Assembly (NCBI RefSeq): GCF_030503855.1
Contig: NZ_CP129971.1
Coordinates: 2,232,001-2,296,000, forward strand
Reading direction: 5' to 3'
Origin: Marivirga salinae
GTDB lineage: Bacteria > Bacteroidota > Bacteroidia > Cytophagales > Cyclobacteriaceae
Length of the DNA: 64,000 nt
Positions 18,286-27,093 of this stretch are shown here, piece after piece. The notes beneath the pieces are model-generated. The model ran no database searches and was not told the DNA's origin. It saw nothing but the letters and a program-made list of their open reading frames with translations. A program made the position numbers and the translations under genes. Within the stretch, counting starts at the first letter, position 1. Each line of letters opens with the position of its first letter.

Positions 18286-19083
18286 TTACTTTTCTGCTTT
18301 TTTCTTTGCAGTAGTAGTCTTTCTTGTAGTACGTTTCTTTTTTGGCTTTTCTTCTATGATTTCCTCTTCAACATCAGTCAAGATTCTACCACAGTGCTCA
18401 CAAACGATTAATTTTTTTCTATCTCTGATATCAGCTTGTCTCTGAGGGGGAACAGTATTGAAACAACCACCGCAAGCTCCTCTTTTAACAGGAACAACAG
18501 CTAAGCCGTTTCTAACATTTCCTCTTAATCTTTCATAAGAAGCAGCTAATCTATCTTCAATTTTCTTTAGCGCCTTTTCTCTATCCTTCTCAAGTTTGCT
18601 AACTTCCTCTGTTGTTTCAGACTCGATATTTTCTAATTCAGCACGTTTGCTTTCTAAATCTTTTACACGGTCTTCGTGCATAGCTTTAGTTTCCTCGATG
18701 CCTTTTACCTTATCTTCAATTTTAGCTTCAGCTTCTTTTATTTTTTTCTCATGGATTTGAATATCCAATTGCTGTAATTCAACCTCTTTAGTGATGGCAT
18801 CATATTCGCGATTATTTCTAACGCTCATTTGCTGTTCGCCATATTTGGCAATCAACTTTTCTGATTCCTTCATGCCTTGCTTAGCGGCTTCAATTTCATC
18901 TTTGATTGCTTTTACGCTTTCATCGAATTTTTGAATACGGGTTTCATAGCCTGCAATCTCATCTTCTAAATCAGCTACCTCGTCAGGTAGGGCTCCCCTC
19001 ACTTTTTTAATATCGTCTAATTTTGAATCGATACCTTGTAATTTTTTCAAGGCATCAAGCTTTTGTGCTACAGTACTTTCCAT
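18286..19083 (-). CDS. Coiled-coil protein with C4 zinc ribbon (CT398-like)
   Basis: A 265-aa protein: residues 1-180 are almost continuous heptad-like coiled coil rich in Glu, Lys and Ile. A zinc ribbon follows with CGGC and CEHC pairs (GACGGCFNTV and VCEHCGRIL), then a Lys/Thr-rich basic tail (KKKRTTRKTTTAKKK) that could bind nucleic acid. It belongs to the widespread zinc-ribbon/CT398 family, usually encoded beside a Nif3-like protein as here (4-base gap). The exact role is unknown; family members are proposed to assist secretion or RNA-related processes. Confidence 0.85.
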   Translation of the reverse strand: MESTVAQKLDALKKLQGIDSKLDDIKKVRGALPDEVADLEDEIAGYETRIQKFDESVKAIKDEIEAAKQGMKESEKLIAKYGEQQMSVRNNREYDAITKEVELQQLDIQIHEKKIKEAEAKIEDKVKGIEETKAMHEDRVKDLESKRAELENIESETTEEVSKLEKDREKALKKIEDRLAASYERLRGNVRNGLAVVPVKRGACGGCFNTVPPQRQADIRDRKKLIVCEHCGRILTDVEEEIIEEKPKKKRTTRKTTTAKKKAEK

Positions 19084-19087
19084 GCAG

Positions 19088-20185
19088 TTAATAATATTTT
19101 ATCGGATTCGTGACAGTCTGTCCTAAATGGAGTGCAATATTAGCAAAATTTTCTTTCAATATTGCATAAAATATCTCATTTGTAAAACGTTCGCTCTCAT
19201 AATGCCCTATGTCGGCTATAATCAGCCTTTCATCAGCATCAAAAAACTCGTGATATTTAATGTCAGATGAGATATAAATGTCTGCTTGCTTAATTTTTGC
19301 TTGTGAAATTAGGAATGAACCAGCTCCTCCACAAATTGCAACTCTTTTTATTTTACGGTTTATCTCTTTAGTATGTTTTATAACGGATAAATCCATTTTA
19401 TCTTTCAAGTAGTCAAAAAATTCTTTTGACTCCATGGGTTGCGCTATTTCTCCTATCATTCCTGAGCCTAAATCTTCATAACTGTTTTCCAACTGATGTA
19501 AATAATAAGCTACTTCCTCATATGGATGTGCCTTTTTCATGGCACTCAAGATTTTATTTTTTAAATGCATCGGAAAAATAATTTCTATCTTATGTTCATC
19601 TACAGTTTCTAGCTCTCCTTTTTTGCCGATGCTTGGGTTGGCTTTGTCAGATGGGAGAAAACTTCCTTTTCCTGCTGTTTCAAAAGCACAATCTTTGTAT
19701 TCACCAATCTGACCTGCGCCTGCTTCGTGTAAAGCAGATTTTAATTCTTCAGAATTTTCTTGAGGGACAAAAACACTTAATTTACCTAAGAAACCATTTT
19801 TAGGGCTTAAGATTTCGGTATTAATCAAGCCTAGCTTTTCAGCAATCTTAGCATTCACTCCATTTTTAATATTATCCAAATTTGTATGAGATGCGTAAAT
19901 GGCAATATCGTTTTTAATGGCTTTAATAACAGTTCTTTCTACATAATTGCTTCCAGTTAGTTTTTTCAATCCTTTGAAAATTATAGGATGATGTGCTACT
20001 ATCAATTCACAATTTTTAGATATGGCTTCATCAATTACTTCTTCGGTTACGTCCAAAGTGATCAAGACATTGCTAACATTTTTAGATGCATCGCCCACTA
20101 TCAAACCCGCGTTATCATAAGATTCTTGATAAGCTAAAGGCGCAATGCTTTCCAAATGTTGGACGATATCCTTTATTTTGCTCAT
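19088..20185 (-). CDS. Nif3-like dinuclear metal centre hexameric protein
   Basis: A 365-aa member of the Nif3/YbgI/YqfO family, a toroidal hexamer with a two-metal site. Ligands visible are H65-H66 in VAHHPIIF, D104 in SHTNLDN, and the C-terminal HYESE. The central insert (about 125-235, with the YEEVAYYLH motif) is the PII-like domain found in the longer YqfO forms. The family has been annotated as GTP cyclohydrolase type 2 but the physiological substrate is unsettled. First gene of the operon with the zinc-ribbon protein; a strong promoter lies directly upstream. Confidence 0.92.
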   Translation of the reverse strand: MSKIKDIVQHLESIAPLAYQESYDNAGLIVGDASKNVSNVLITLDVTEEVIDEAISKNCELIVAHHPIIFKGLKKLTGSNYVERTVIKAIKNDIAIYASHTNLDNIKNGVNAKIAEKLGLINTEILSPKNGFLGKLSVFVPQENSEELKSALHEAGAGQIGEYKDCAFETAGKGSFLPSDKANPSIGKKGELETVDEHKIEIIFPMHLKNKILSAMKKAHPYEEVAYYLHQLENSYEDLGSGMIGEIAQPMESKEFFDYLKDKMDLSVIKHTKEINRKIKRVAICGGAGSFLISQAKIKQADIYISSDIKYHEFFDADERLIIADIGHYESERFTNEIFYAILKENFANIALHLGQTVTNPIKYY

Positions 20186-20208
20186 ATTTGTTTTTGTTTC
20201 AATTCGGT

Positions 20209-20238
20209 CAAAGTTAAAAAGTTTTACAGCCCTTGCAA
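20209..20238 (-). promoter_or_regulatory. Promoter of the Nif3/zinc-ribbon operon, overlapping the lpxK start
   Basis: Read on the minus strand: TTG (20238-20236), a 19-base spacer, then TAACTTTG (20216-20209), an excellent fit to the Bacteroidota sigma consensus. The ATG of the Nif3 gene follows 23 bases later at 20185. The -33 element lies inside the first codons of lpxK, so the two divergent genes share bases here. Confidence 0.65.
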
Positions 20239-21288
20239 TTATTTAAAAATAAGTATTGGCAATTATTAATGTCACCATTTAGTATTTTATACAAATGGGT
20301 AATGCAATTAAGGAATCATTTATACGATATCGAACACAAAGCTGTTTTTCATTTTGATACCAAAATTATTTCTGTGGGCAATCTGTCCATGGGAGGAACT
20401 GGGAAAACTCCATTTGTGGAATATATTTTAAGGTATTTAATTGAAAAAGGATATTCTAATAAAGTGGCTACTTTATCAAGAGGTTACGGAAGAAAATCTA
20501 AAGGCTTTAGAATTGCTAATGATGAAGATTCACCCAAAACAATTGGGGACGAACCATTTCAAATTTATCAGAAATTCAGAAAGGCAGCAGTAGTTTCAGT
20601 AGGAGAGGATAGAGTTTTGGCAATTCCGAGTTTAATTTATGAACATCCTGAAAATGAAGTTATTGTTTTAGATGATGCCTATCAACACAGAAGTGTGAAA
20701 CCCAATTTTTCAGTTTTATTGACTGATTTCAATTCTCTTTTCTACGAAGATTATGTTTTGCCATCAGGCACTTTAAGGGAAAGCAGAAAGGGAGCCAAAA
20801 GAGCAGATATTGTGATTGTGACTAAATGCCCACCGAATTTGGGGGGAATTGAACAGGAAAAGATTAAGAACGAAATTGTGCGTTATATTGATAAGGCTGT
20901 GTTTTTCACTTCTGTAAAATATGAAAAAACAGTGGCGACAAAAGAAGGGCAAGAGGTAGGAAAGAAAATTGTTTTAGTAACAGGAATTGCTCAAGCTCAA
21001 AAATTTAAAGAGCATTTAATTAATGAAGGATTTAATGTTGTAAAGCATTATGACTTTGCAGACCATCATAATTTTACTTCAAAAGAAATTGAAGAAATTG
21101 ATGGATTCGCAAATTTAGAAAATGCTGATATCATCACTACTGAAAAGGATTGGGTGAGATTAATCTGCTTTCCAGAATTACCTAAATCATTTCAAAGCAG
21201 GTTGTTTTACATCCCTATCATGGTACAGTTTTTGGATGATGAAAAATCTTTTCATCAAATCTTGGAAGATTCTATAATAAGAGCTTAA
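20233..21288 (+). CDS. lpxK: Tetraacyldisaccharide 4'-kinase
   Basis: Inner-membrane lipid A kinase that adds the 4'-phosphate. The 351-aa protein starts with an amphipathic membrane segment followed by LRNHLYD, as in LpxK, and has the Walker A motif GNLSMGGTGKTPF (49-61), then LSRGYGRKSKGF and the DDAYQHR Walker-B-like motif. I chose the TTG at 20233: an in-frame stop lies at 20215-20217, and the next ATG (20272) would delete the membrane helix start. Only 47 bases separate it from the divergent Nif3 gene. The porin follows after 7 bases. Confidence 0.93.
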   Translation: MQLFKNKYWQLLMSPFSILYKWVMQLRNHLYDIEHKAVFHFDTKIISVGNLSMGGTGKTPFVEYILRYLIEKGYSNKVATLSRGYGRKSKGFRIANDEDSPKTIGDEPFQIYQKFRKAAVVSVGEDRVLAIPSLIYEHPENEVIVLDDAYQHRSVKPNFSVLLTDFNSLFYEDYVLPSGTLRESRKGAKRADIVIVTKCPPNLGGIEQEKIKNEIVRYIDKAVFFTSVKYEKTVATKEGQEVGKKIVLVTGIAQAQKFKEHLINEGFNVVKHYDFADHHNFTSKEIEEIDGFANLENADIITTEKDWVRLICFPELPKSFQSRLFYIPIMVQFLDDEKSFHQILEDSIIRA

Positions 21289-21295
21289 TAAATCC

Positions 21296-23164
21296 ATGAC
21301 TTTACTTAATTTTGCAGCTGTTTTGAAGAAAATTTTATTAATTATATCGATTTTTGTTTGTGGAATAGGCTCAGTTTTTGCCCAGGTGATTGATGATTCT
21401 ACAAAAAATGTATATGGTGCTAAAACCACTTTTTTCACAACTGAGGAAAATATTAAAAATAACTTAGAAGCCTATCAGGTTATTGATACCAGTTTAACTG
21501 GTACACATAATTGGGATCCTGTAAACATCTCAGATTACTATTATCAAAATATAGGAACGATTGGAACTGCTATGCGTCCTGTATTTTATGAAACCCCGGA
21601 TATAATAGGTAAAAGAAGTGGATTTGGGGTTTATGATCGCTACATGAAAACGCCTGACGAATTCAGATACTTTGATACTAAATCTCCTTACACCAAAATG
21701 AGATCAGTATTTGGCGGTAATTATAGAGCATTTATTGGAATTGATTTTTCAAGAAATGTAAACGAAAACTGGAATGTAGGTTTTAGTTTTAGAAGATGGA
21801 CCATTGATAAACAAATTGGACCTTTGCAGAGTAGAGGTGATTTGAATGTGTTGAGCCATTCTTACGATATACAAACTGACTATCGCACACCAGATAGGAA
21901 ATATCATGTGATGTTTAATTTTGCTCGAACCTTTCACAAAGTAAATGAAACAGGGGGTATAAGAGATACTACTGAGACCTTAGTTTATAATGAACTATTC
22001 GATTATGATGACGAAGATATAAATCTGAGAAACGCTCAAAGTGGTGAGCTTAGGCAGCAATATCATATTTATCAACAGTATAAATTGAATAATTTAATAC
22101 AGTTCTACCATGTTTTTGATAGAACTAACAGAATGAATTCATTTTTAAATACAGATCCTTCCACTAATCCTGATGTTGATTACTTTGATCAATTTCTATT
22201 AAGAACAGATTCCACTGCTGATTTGAGTAGATATGTATATTTTCAAAATGAAGTAGGTTTTAAAGGGAGTATAGGTGATTTCTTTTATCGCTTTTACGGT
22301 AAGAGGAAAGAAATCCGATATACAGGGAAATATCTAAATTCCGTTAATCCATTAACAGAAAATTATGCGGGAGGATATATTCGATTTAAACCAAAAGAAA
22401 ATTGGCAATTAAAAGCCAATGCTGAATATGAATTAAATGGAAATTATCAGATTGGAGCTAGCTTGGATGTTCCATTTCTAACTGTTAGCGCTAAGAGCAT
22501 GCAATTTGCTTCCCCATTCTTTTATGAACAGCATTTAGGGAATCATGATTATTGGCGAAATAATTTTAGTAGCGAACAAGTGCAACAGTTAAGTGGAAAG
22601 TTGGATATAAAATGGAAGGATTATTTCAGAATACAGCCTAAACTGGATTTGAAAATAGTAAGCAATCATATGTATTTCGATACTTTAGCCATGCCTCAGC
22701 AATCAAATGGAATTGCTACTTTAATCCATCCCGGCATTGAAGCAAAAGCAAAATATGGCGCTATGAACTTGGATGCGAATTATGTTTATACGTTAAAAGA
22801 AGGAGCAGATGCTGATTTATTTAGGATACCTGAGCATTTCTTGACCTTAGATGTGTACTATCATAAAGTATTTGAAGGAAGATTAGAGGCCAGAATTGGG
22901 ACTGAAGCTCATTATAAATCTACTTATTTTGCTGATGATTACGACCCAGTTATTCAGCAATTCCATTTACAGAATTATTTCGAAGTTCCGGGCTATATGT
23001 TTATTGATTTGTATGCTAGTGTAAAAATCAATACAGCACAATTATTTATAAAATTCAGACATTTAAATCAGGATATTACGGCAGGCGGATATTTCACAAC
23101 CCCATACTATACCGGACAAGAAAGAATACTTGATTTTGGATTGACTTGGATGTTTTTTGATTAA
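21296..23164 (+). CDS. Putative porin (PF14121-type outer-membrane beta-barrel)
   Basis: A 622-aa protein with a signal peptide (about 1-29, ending SVFAQ) and a long run of beta-strand-like segments ending in an aromatic C-terminal strand (LTWMFFD). The blocks VYGAKTTFFTTEENI, GTAMRPVFYE and SVFGGNYRAFIGIDFSRNV are typical of the Bacteroidota putative porin family. Transport specificity is unknown. It lies 7 bases after lpxK, consistent with an envelope operon. The first 12 residues precede a stronger start-like Leu/Lys region, so a slightly later start is possible. Confidence 0.85.
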   Translation: MTLLNFAAVLKKILLIISIFVCGIGSVFAQVIDDSTKNVYGAKTTFFTTEENIKNNLEAYQVIDTSLTGTHNWDPVNISDYYYQNIGTIGTAMRPVFYETPDIIGKRSGFGVYDRYMKTPDEFRYFDTKSPYTKMRSVFGGNYRAFIGIDFSRNVNENWNVGFSFRRWTIDKQIGPLQSRGDLNVLSHSYDIQTDYRTPDRKYHVMFNFARTFHKVNETGGIRDTTETLVYNELFDYDDEDINLRNAQSGELRQQYHIYQQYKLNNLIQFYHVFDRTNRMNSFLNTDPSTNPDVDYFDQFLLRTDSTADLSRYVYFQNEVGFKGSIGDFFYRFYGKRKEIRYTGKYLNSVNPLTENYAGGYIRFKPKENWQLKANAEYELNGNYQIGASLDVPFLTVSAKSMQFASPFFYEQHLGNHDYWRNNFSSEQVQQLSGKLDIKWKDYFRIQPKLDLKIVSNHMYFDTLAMPQQSNGIATLIHPGIEAKAKYGAMNLDANYVYTLKEGADADLFRIPEHFLTLDVYYHKVFEGRLEARIGTEAHYKSTYFADDYDPVIQQFHLQNYFEVPGYMFIDLYASVKINTAQLFIKFRHLNQDITAGGYFTTPYYTGQERILDFGLTWMFFD

Positions 23165-23191
23165 ATATTAATCCCTTTATCTTTTCTGAAA

Positions 23192-23791
23192 ATGGAAAAA
23201 GAGAAATTCACATTAGGATTAGAATTACCTACCGACCCGAGATGGGTCAATATAGCTGAAAAAAATATTGAAGATATTTTAGTAGATCATGCTTATTGTG
23301 AGCAAAAAGCCGCTAGCTCATGCATGAGTTTGATCATTAATTTTCCTGAAATGGATGAAATGGTGAAAGTGATGACACCGGTGGTAGCTGAAGAATGGTC
23401 TCATTTTGAAAGAGTGTTAGAACAATTAGATAAAAGAGGTTATAAGCTCGGTTTTCAACGAAAAGATGAATACGTTTCTAAATTAATGAAATTGGAAATA
23501 AAAGGTGGTAGCCGAAAATTCCAGCTAATGGAAAAACTTTTAATTAATGCTTTGATTGAAGCAAGAAGCTGTGAAAGGTTTAAACAATTGCATTTGCATA
23601 TTCAGGATGAGGAATTAAAAAAATTCTATTATGAATTAATGGTTTCAGAGGCAGGCCATTATAAAAACTTCTTGAAATTGGCAGAAAGTTACCAACCAAA
23701 AGAAAATGTAAGAAAGCGTTGGGCAGAATTATTAGAAGCAGAAGCTGAAATTATGAAGAATTTGGAAGTAAGGGAAGATAGGTTGCATTAA
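23192..23791 (+). CDS. miaE: tRNA-(ms2io6A)-hydroxylase
   Basis: Non-haem diiron monooxygenase that hydroxylates the isopentenyl group of ms2i6A37 in tRNA. The 199-aa length fits. Diiron ligands are visible as E in DHAYCEQKAAS, the EEWSHFERV pair, the EARSCERF segment, and the SEAGHYKNF motif, giving the four-helix ferritin-like pattern. It is separated by 27 bases from the porin gene and is the last gene before a 260-base non-coding stretch with hairpin elements. Confidence 0.93.
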   Translation: MEKEKFTLGLELPTDPRWVNIAEKNIEDILVDHAYCEQKAASSCMSLIINFPEMDEMVKVMTPVVAEEWSHFERVLEQLDKRGYKLGFQRKDEYVSKLMKLEIKGGSRKFQLMEKLLINALIEARSCERFKQLHLHIQDEELKKFYYELMVSEAGHYKNFLKLAESYQPKENVRKRWAELLEAEAEIMKNLEVREDRLH

Positions 23792-24051
23792 TATAAATGA
23801 TTGCTTTCTTCCGCTAGCCAAGCTAGTGGAAACTACTAGCTCCTCTAGAGCGTTTTCAATATCAGCACCACCTTAAAAAAACAATATTTAGCTCAAACTC
23901 TTTTTCTAGAAACTAATCCTAAATAACTACTTTTTCATTCTATTCTTTGCCAGAGGCAAAAGTAATAATCGCTAACCGGAGGCAAGCGATAGAAAAACCT
24001 TCTTCTGGTATAAAATATCACAAATGGTTTTTTTGACTAGTGTTGTATAAA
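23792..24051. other. Non-coding gap with several short inverted repeats
   Basis: This gap between convergent genes contains, besides the hairpin at 23809-23831, TTTGCC-AGA-GGCAAA at about 23946-23960 and TCGCT...CCGGAGG...AGCGA at about 23970-23990. The two share a GAGGC core. The local GC is higher than in flanking gaps. No ORF is supported and no RNA gene was recognised. Confidence 0.4.
23809..23831. repeat. REP-like hairpin (TTCCGCTAGC/GCTAGTGGAA)
   Basis: TTCCGCTAGC (23809-23818), a CAA loop, and GCTAGTGGAA (23822-23831) form a 10-bp stem with one G-T pair. There is no T run, so it is not a standard terminator. It sits 18 bases after miaE and looks like an intergenic palindromic repeat; other copies would have to be sought in the genome. 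Confidence 0.45.
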
Positions 24052-24330
24052 TTATTTATACTTATTCAAACTAATAGCCTTTTGCCGAGAAGATTTGAAA
24101 CGCTTAACATCATCTTTCCTTAGCGCTTCATGTTTAGTTTTTCTGCCTTGTACACGCTTTCTCCACATCCTGAAACTAGAAGGCTTCATTTCCTTACGCA
24201 TGATTTTAATGGTTTGCTTTTCAGTTATGCCAAATTGATTGTAAATAGCATCAAATGTGGTACGATCTTCCCAACCCATTTCTACTATTCTGTCAATTTC
24301 TTCAGGGCTTAAATCCTTAATTTTTTTCAT
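24052..24330 (-). CDS. TIGR03643 (DUF2805) family small protein
   Basis: A 92-residue basic protein starting MKKIKDLSPEEIDRIVEMGWEDR, with GITEKQTIKIMRKEMKPSSFRMW and a Lys/Arg-rich C-terminus; this is the TIGR03643 family, predicted to be helix-turn-helix-like. An upstream ATG at 24399 is in frame, but the family begins at the inner Met, so 24330 is preferred. In other genomes the gene often neighbours photolyase or cryptochrome genes, which are absent here. The function is unknown. Confidence 0.82.
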   Translation of the reverse strand: MKKIKDLSPEEIDRIVEMGWEDRTTFDAIYNQFGITEKQTIKIMRKEMKPSSFRMWRKRVQGRKTKHEALRKDDVKRFKSSRQKAISLNKYK

Positions 24331-24418
24331 GCTACTAAAACCAGTGTATGGAATGATTGTTTTATGCTTACATTTAAAAATGTTTGGTAAAATCACCAAA
24401 CAGGCGAAGAGATGTAAA

Positions 24419-25651
24419 TTAATAGAAAAACATATAGCTAATCAAGATAGCTGCTATAATTCCAACTGCATCGGCTATTAAGCCGCAAGTTAAAGCATAT
24501 CGGGAATTACGAATATTTACTGAGCCAAAATAAACTGCTAATACATAAAATGTAGTTTCGGTAGAACCTTGCATCACACTCACTAGTCTTCCTACAAAGG
24601 AATCAGCTCCATGAACTTCCATTGCATCCACCATCATTCCTCTTGCTCCACTTCCGCTGAGTGGTTTCATTAAGGCAGTTGGGATACTCGGCACAAAGTC
24701 AGTGTTTAAACCAGCAAAAGCCACAACTGCCTCCAAGCCATCTTTTAAAACCATCATAGCCCCTGAAGCTCTGAAAACGCCAACTGCTACTAAAATAGCA
24801 ATCAGATAAGGAATGATCATTACTGCATAATTGAAACCTTCTTTAGCTCCTTCAACGAATGAGTCATACACATTTACTTTTTTACGGACAGCCAGGACAA
24901 TGAAAGCTATAATTATGGAGAATAGAATGAAATTGGCAATATTAGATGAAATAGGTCCAAGTTCTGCTTGGCTAAGACTACTAAAAAACCAGATAATTCC
25001 TGCAATTATAAGACTCAATAAGCCTAAAGAAAGCAATATGTTTTTATGGAAAAGGTTGATTTTCTGAATCAAAGAGACAGCTATCAATCCACTTAAAGTA
25101 GAGAAAAAAGTAGTAAGTAAAATCGGGATAAATACATCTGAAGGATCAGCGGCACCTAATTGAGAACGATAAACCATAATACTTATAGGAATAATAGTTA
25201 ATCCTGAGGTATTCAATACCAAAAACATAATTTGGGCATTGCTGGCAGTATCTTTCACAGGATTCAATTCTTGTAAACTGTGCATAGCTTTCAATCCTAA
25301 GGGCGTGGCTGCATTATCCAATCCCAACATATTAGCTGAAATATTCATCAGCATAGCACCCATGGCAGGATGATTTTTGGGAACTTCCGGAAATAGCCTT
25401 GAGAAAAGGGGTGAGGTGATTTTCGCTAAAATAGCAACCATTCCACCTCTTTCGCCTATTTTCATAATTCCTAACCAAAGAGACATCACGCCTGTTAACC
25501 ATAAAGAAATTTCAAATCCCAATTTGGCATTATCGAAGGTAGCCTGAGTGAGCGCAGGGAATATTTCCATATCGCCCATGAAAATCCATTGGACAAGGGC
25601 AAAGACAAAGGCAATCAGAAAAAATGCAATCCAGATGTAATTGAGAACCAT
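24419..25651 (-). CDS. SpmA-SpmB fusion, nucleoside-recognition (Gate) domain membrane protein
   Basis: A 410-aa polytopic inner-membrane protein with roughly ten hydrophobic segments. The N-terminal half matches SpmA (GVMSLWLGIMKIGERGG, NISANMLGLDNAATPLGLKAM) and the C-terminal half SpmB (IPTALMKPLSGSGARGMMVD, MQGSTETTFYVLAVYFGS). Both are Gate/nucleoside-recognition domains. In Bacillus the two are separate genes linked to spore maturation; here they are one polypeptide in a bacterium with no sign of sporulation, so transport or metal/nucleoside export is a more likely role. The gene before TIGR03643 on this strand. Confidence 0.9.
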   Translation of the reverse strand: MVLNYIWIAFFLIAFVFALVQWIFMGDMEIFPALTQATFDNAKLGFEISLWLTGVMSLWLGIMKIGERGGMVAILAKITSPLFSRLFPEVPKNHPAMGAMLMNISANMLGLDNAATPLGLKAMHSLQELNPVKDTASNAQIMFLVLNTSGLTIIPISIMVYRSQLGAADPSDVFIPILLTTFFSTLSGLIAVSLIQKINLFHKNILLSLGLLSLIIAGIIWFFSSLSQAELGPISSNIANFILFSIIIAFIVLAVRKKVNVYDSFVEGAKEGFNYAVMIIPYLIAILVAVGVFRASGAMMVLKDGLEAVVAFAGLNTDFVPSIPTALMKPLSGSGARGMMVDAMEVHGADSFVGRLVSVMQGSTETTFYVLAVYFGSVNIRNSRYALTCGLIADAVGIIAAILISYMFFY

Positions 25652-25812
25652 AAGCGCAATTAATCACTAAAAACAGGATTTTACAATAATGAGGTAAAAA
25701 TATGTGGAAAGAAATTCTAAGACCCCATATTATTGATGACTTTATTTCAATCCCCAACTTGTAATAAATCCATAGTTTTCAGATATTCAATTTTCAACCG
25801 AATATTGAACCG

Positions 25813-27093
25813 ATGAAAGAGAATTTTTTGCATTATGTCTGGCGATATCAGAAATTTGATACAAATGAGTTAAAAACTTCCGATGGCGCTTCAGTAAAAA
25901 CTATCAAAACAGGTTTTGCACATTCTAATTCTGGTCCAGATTTCCAGCAAGCTAAAATTTTAATAGATGAAATGGAATGGAATGGAGCTGTGGAAATCCA
26001 TATCAAATCTTCTGATTGGAACCGCCACAATCATCAAACTGACCCTAATTATGAAAATGTGGTTTTGCATGTAGTTTGGAAAAATGATGAACCGATTCAA
26101 CATCCTGATGGTAGTAAAATTCCCACTATTGAATTAAAAGATAGAGTAGATTATAATTTGATTGAGAAATACCAAAATCTGCAAAGTTCACAAGATGAAA
26201 TTCCATGTGGAGGTCATTGGTCAGAAATAAGTGGCTTGCATAAATCTGAAATGCTGGAAAAAGCATTGATAGAACGACTTTATCAAAAATCTGAAAAGGC
26301 AAAAAACCATTTTGAAAACGGAACCCAAAACTGGGATCAAGCATCCTATTTTATGTTGTTATCAGCCATGGGTTTTAAGGTAAATCAACATCCGTTTGAG
26401 CGCTTAGCTGAAATTTTACCCTATAATTTGATAAAAAAGTACAGTTCCTCAATTTTTCAATTGGAAGCCTTGCTTTTTGGAGTTTCAGGTTTTTTAACTC
26501 AGGATTTTGAAGATGAGTATCCCAATCAATTAAAAAAGGAATGGGAGTTTCTAAGTCATAAACATAAAGCCACTTTAGGTAGTGAAATGCATCTGCACGA
26601 ATGGCGATTTCTTCGATTACGGCCAGCCAATTTTCCCACCATCAGAATAGCGGAACTAGCTCAGATTTTACATGTTTTTCCTTCACTCTTCGATGCTTTT
26701 GTCATCGATATGGATTTAAAAAGTATTCAAAAGCGACTGAAAGTTAAAGTTTCCGATTATTGGTTGAACCATTATCAGTTTGACAAAGAAAGTAAATATC
26801 GCAATAAGCAAATGGGGCAGAATTCTATTAAAACGCTTGTCATAAACTGCATTCCGGCATTATTGGCGCTTTATGCCAATGGCGTAGGAGAGGAAAAATA
26901 TATGGATAAAGCCATTGGCTTATTAAATGACTTAAAAGCAGAAAAGAATTATATTACCCAAAAATTTACTGACTTAGGAGAAACACTTAATACTGCATTT
27001 GATTCACAAGCCATGATTCAACTTCATAATGAATATTGCCAACCTAAAAAGTGTCTGGATTGTAGCATAGGCTTATCCATTTTAAAAGCATGA
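25813..27093 (+). CDS. DUF2851 family protein
   Basis: A 426-aa protein starting MKENFLHYVWRYQKFD, the signature start of DUF2851. Other blocks are SGPDFQQAKILIDEMEWNGAVEIH and the C-terminal cysteines in YCQPKKCLDCSIG. The N-terminal part resembles restriction-endonuclease-like folds, which is inference only. It is cytoplasmic by composition. Its stop overlaps the start of the membrane protein at 27090 (ATGA), so they are translationally linked. The divergent 161-base gap to the SpmAB gene shows no clear promoter. Confidence 0.85.
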   Translation: MKENFLHYVWRYQKFDTNELKTSDGASVKTIKTGFAHSNSGPDFQQAKILIDEMEWNGAVEIHIKSSDWNRHNHQTDPNYENVVLHVVWKNDEPIQHPDGSKIPTIELKDRVDYNLIEKYQNLQSSQDEIPCGGHWSEISGLHKSEMLEKALIERLYQKSEKAKNHFENGTQNWDQASYFMLLSAMGFKVNQHPFERLAEILPYNLIKKYSSSIFQLEALLFGVSGFLTQDFEDEYPNQLKKEWEFLSHKHKATLGSEMHLHEWRFLRLRPANFPTIRIAELAQILHVFPSLFDAFVIDMDLKSIQKRLKVKVSDYWLNHYQFDKESKYRNKQMGQNSIKTLVINCIPALLALYANGVGEEKYMDKAIGLLNDLKAEKNYITQKFTDLGETLNTAFDSQAMIQLHNEYCQPKKCLDCSIGLSILKA

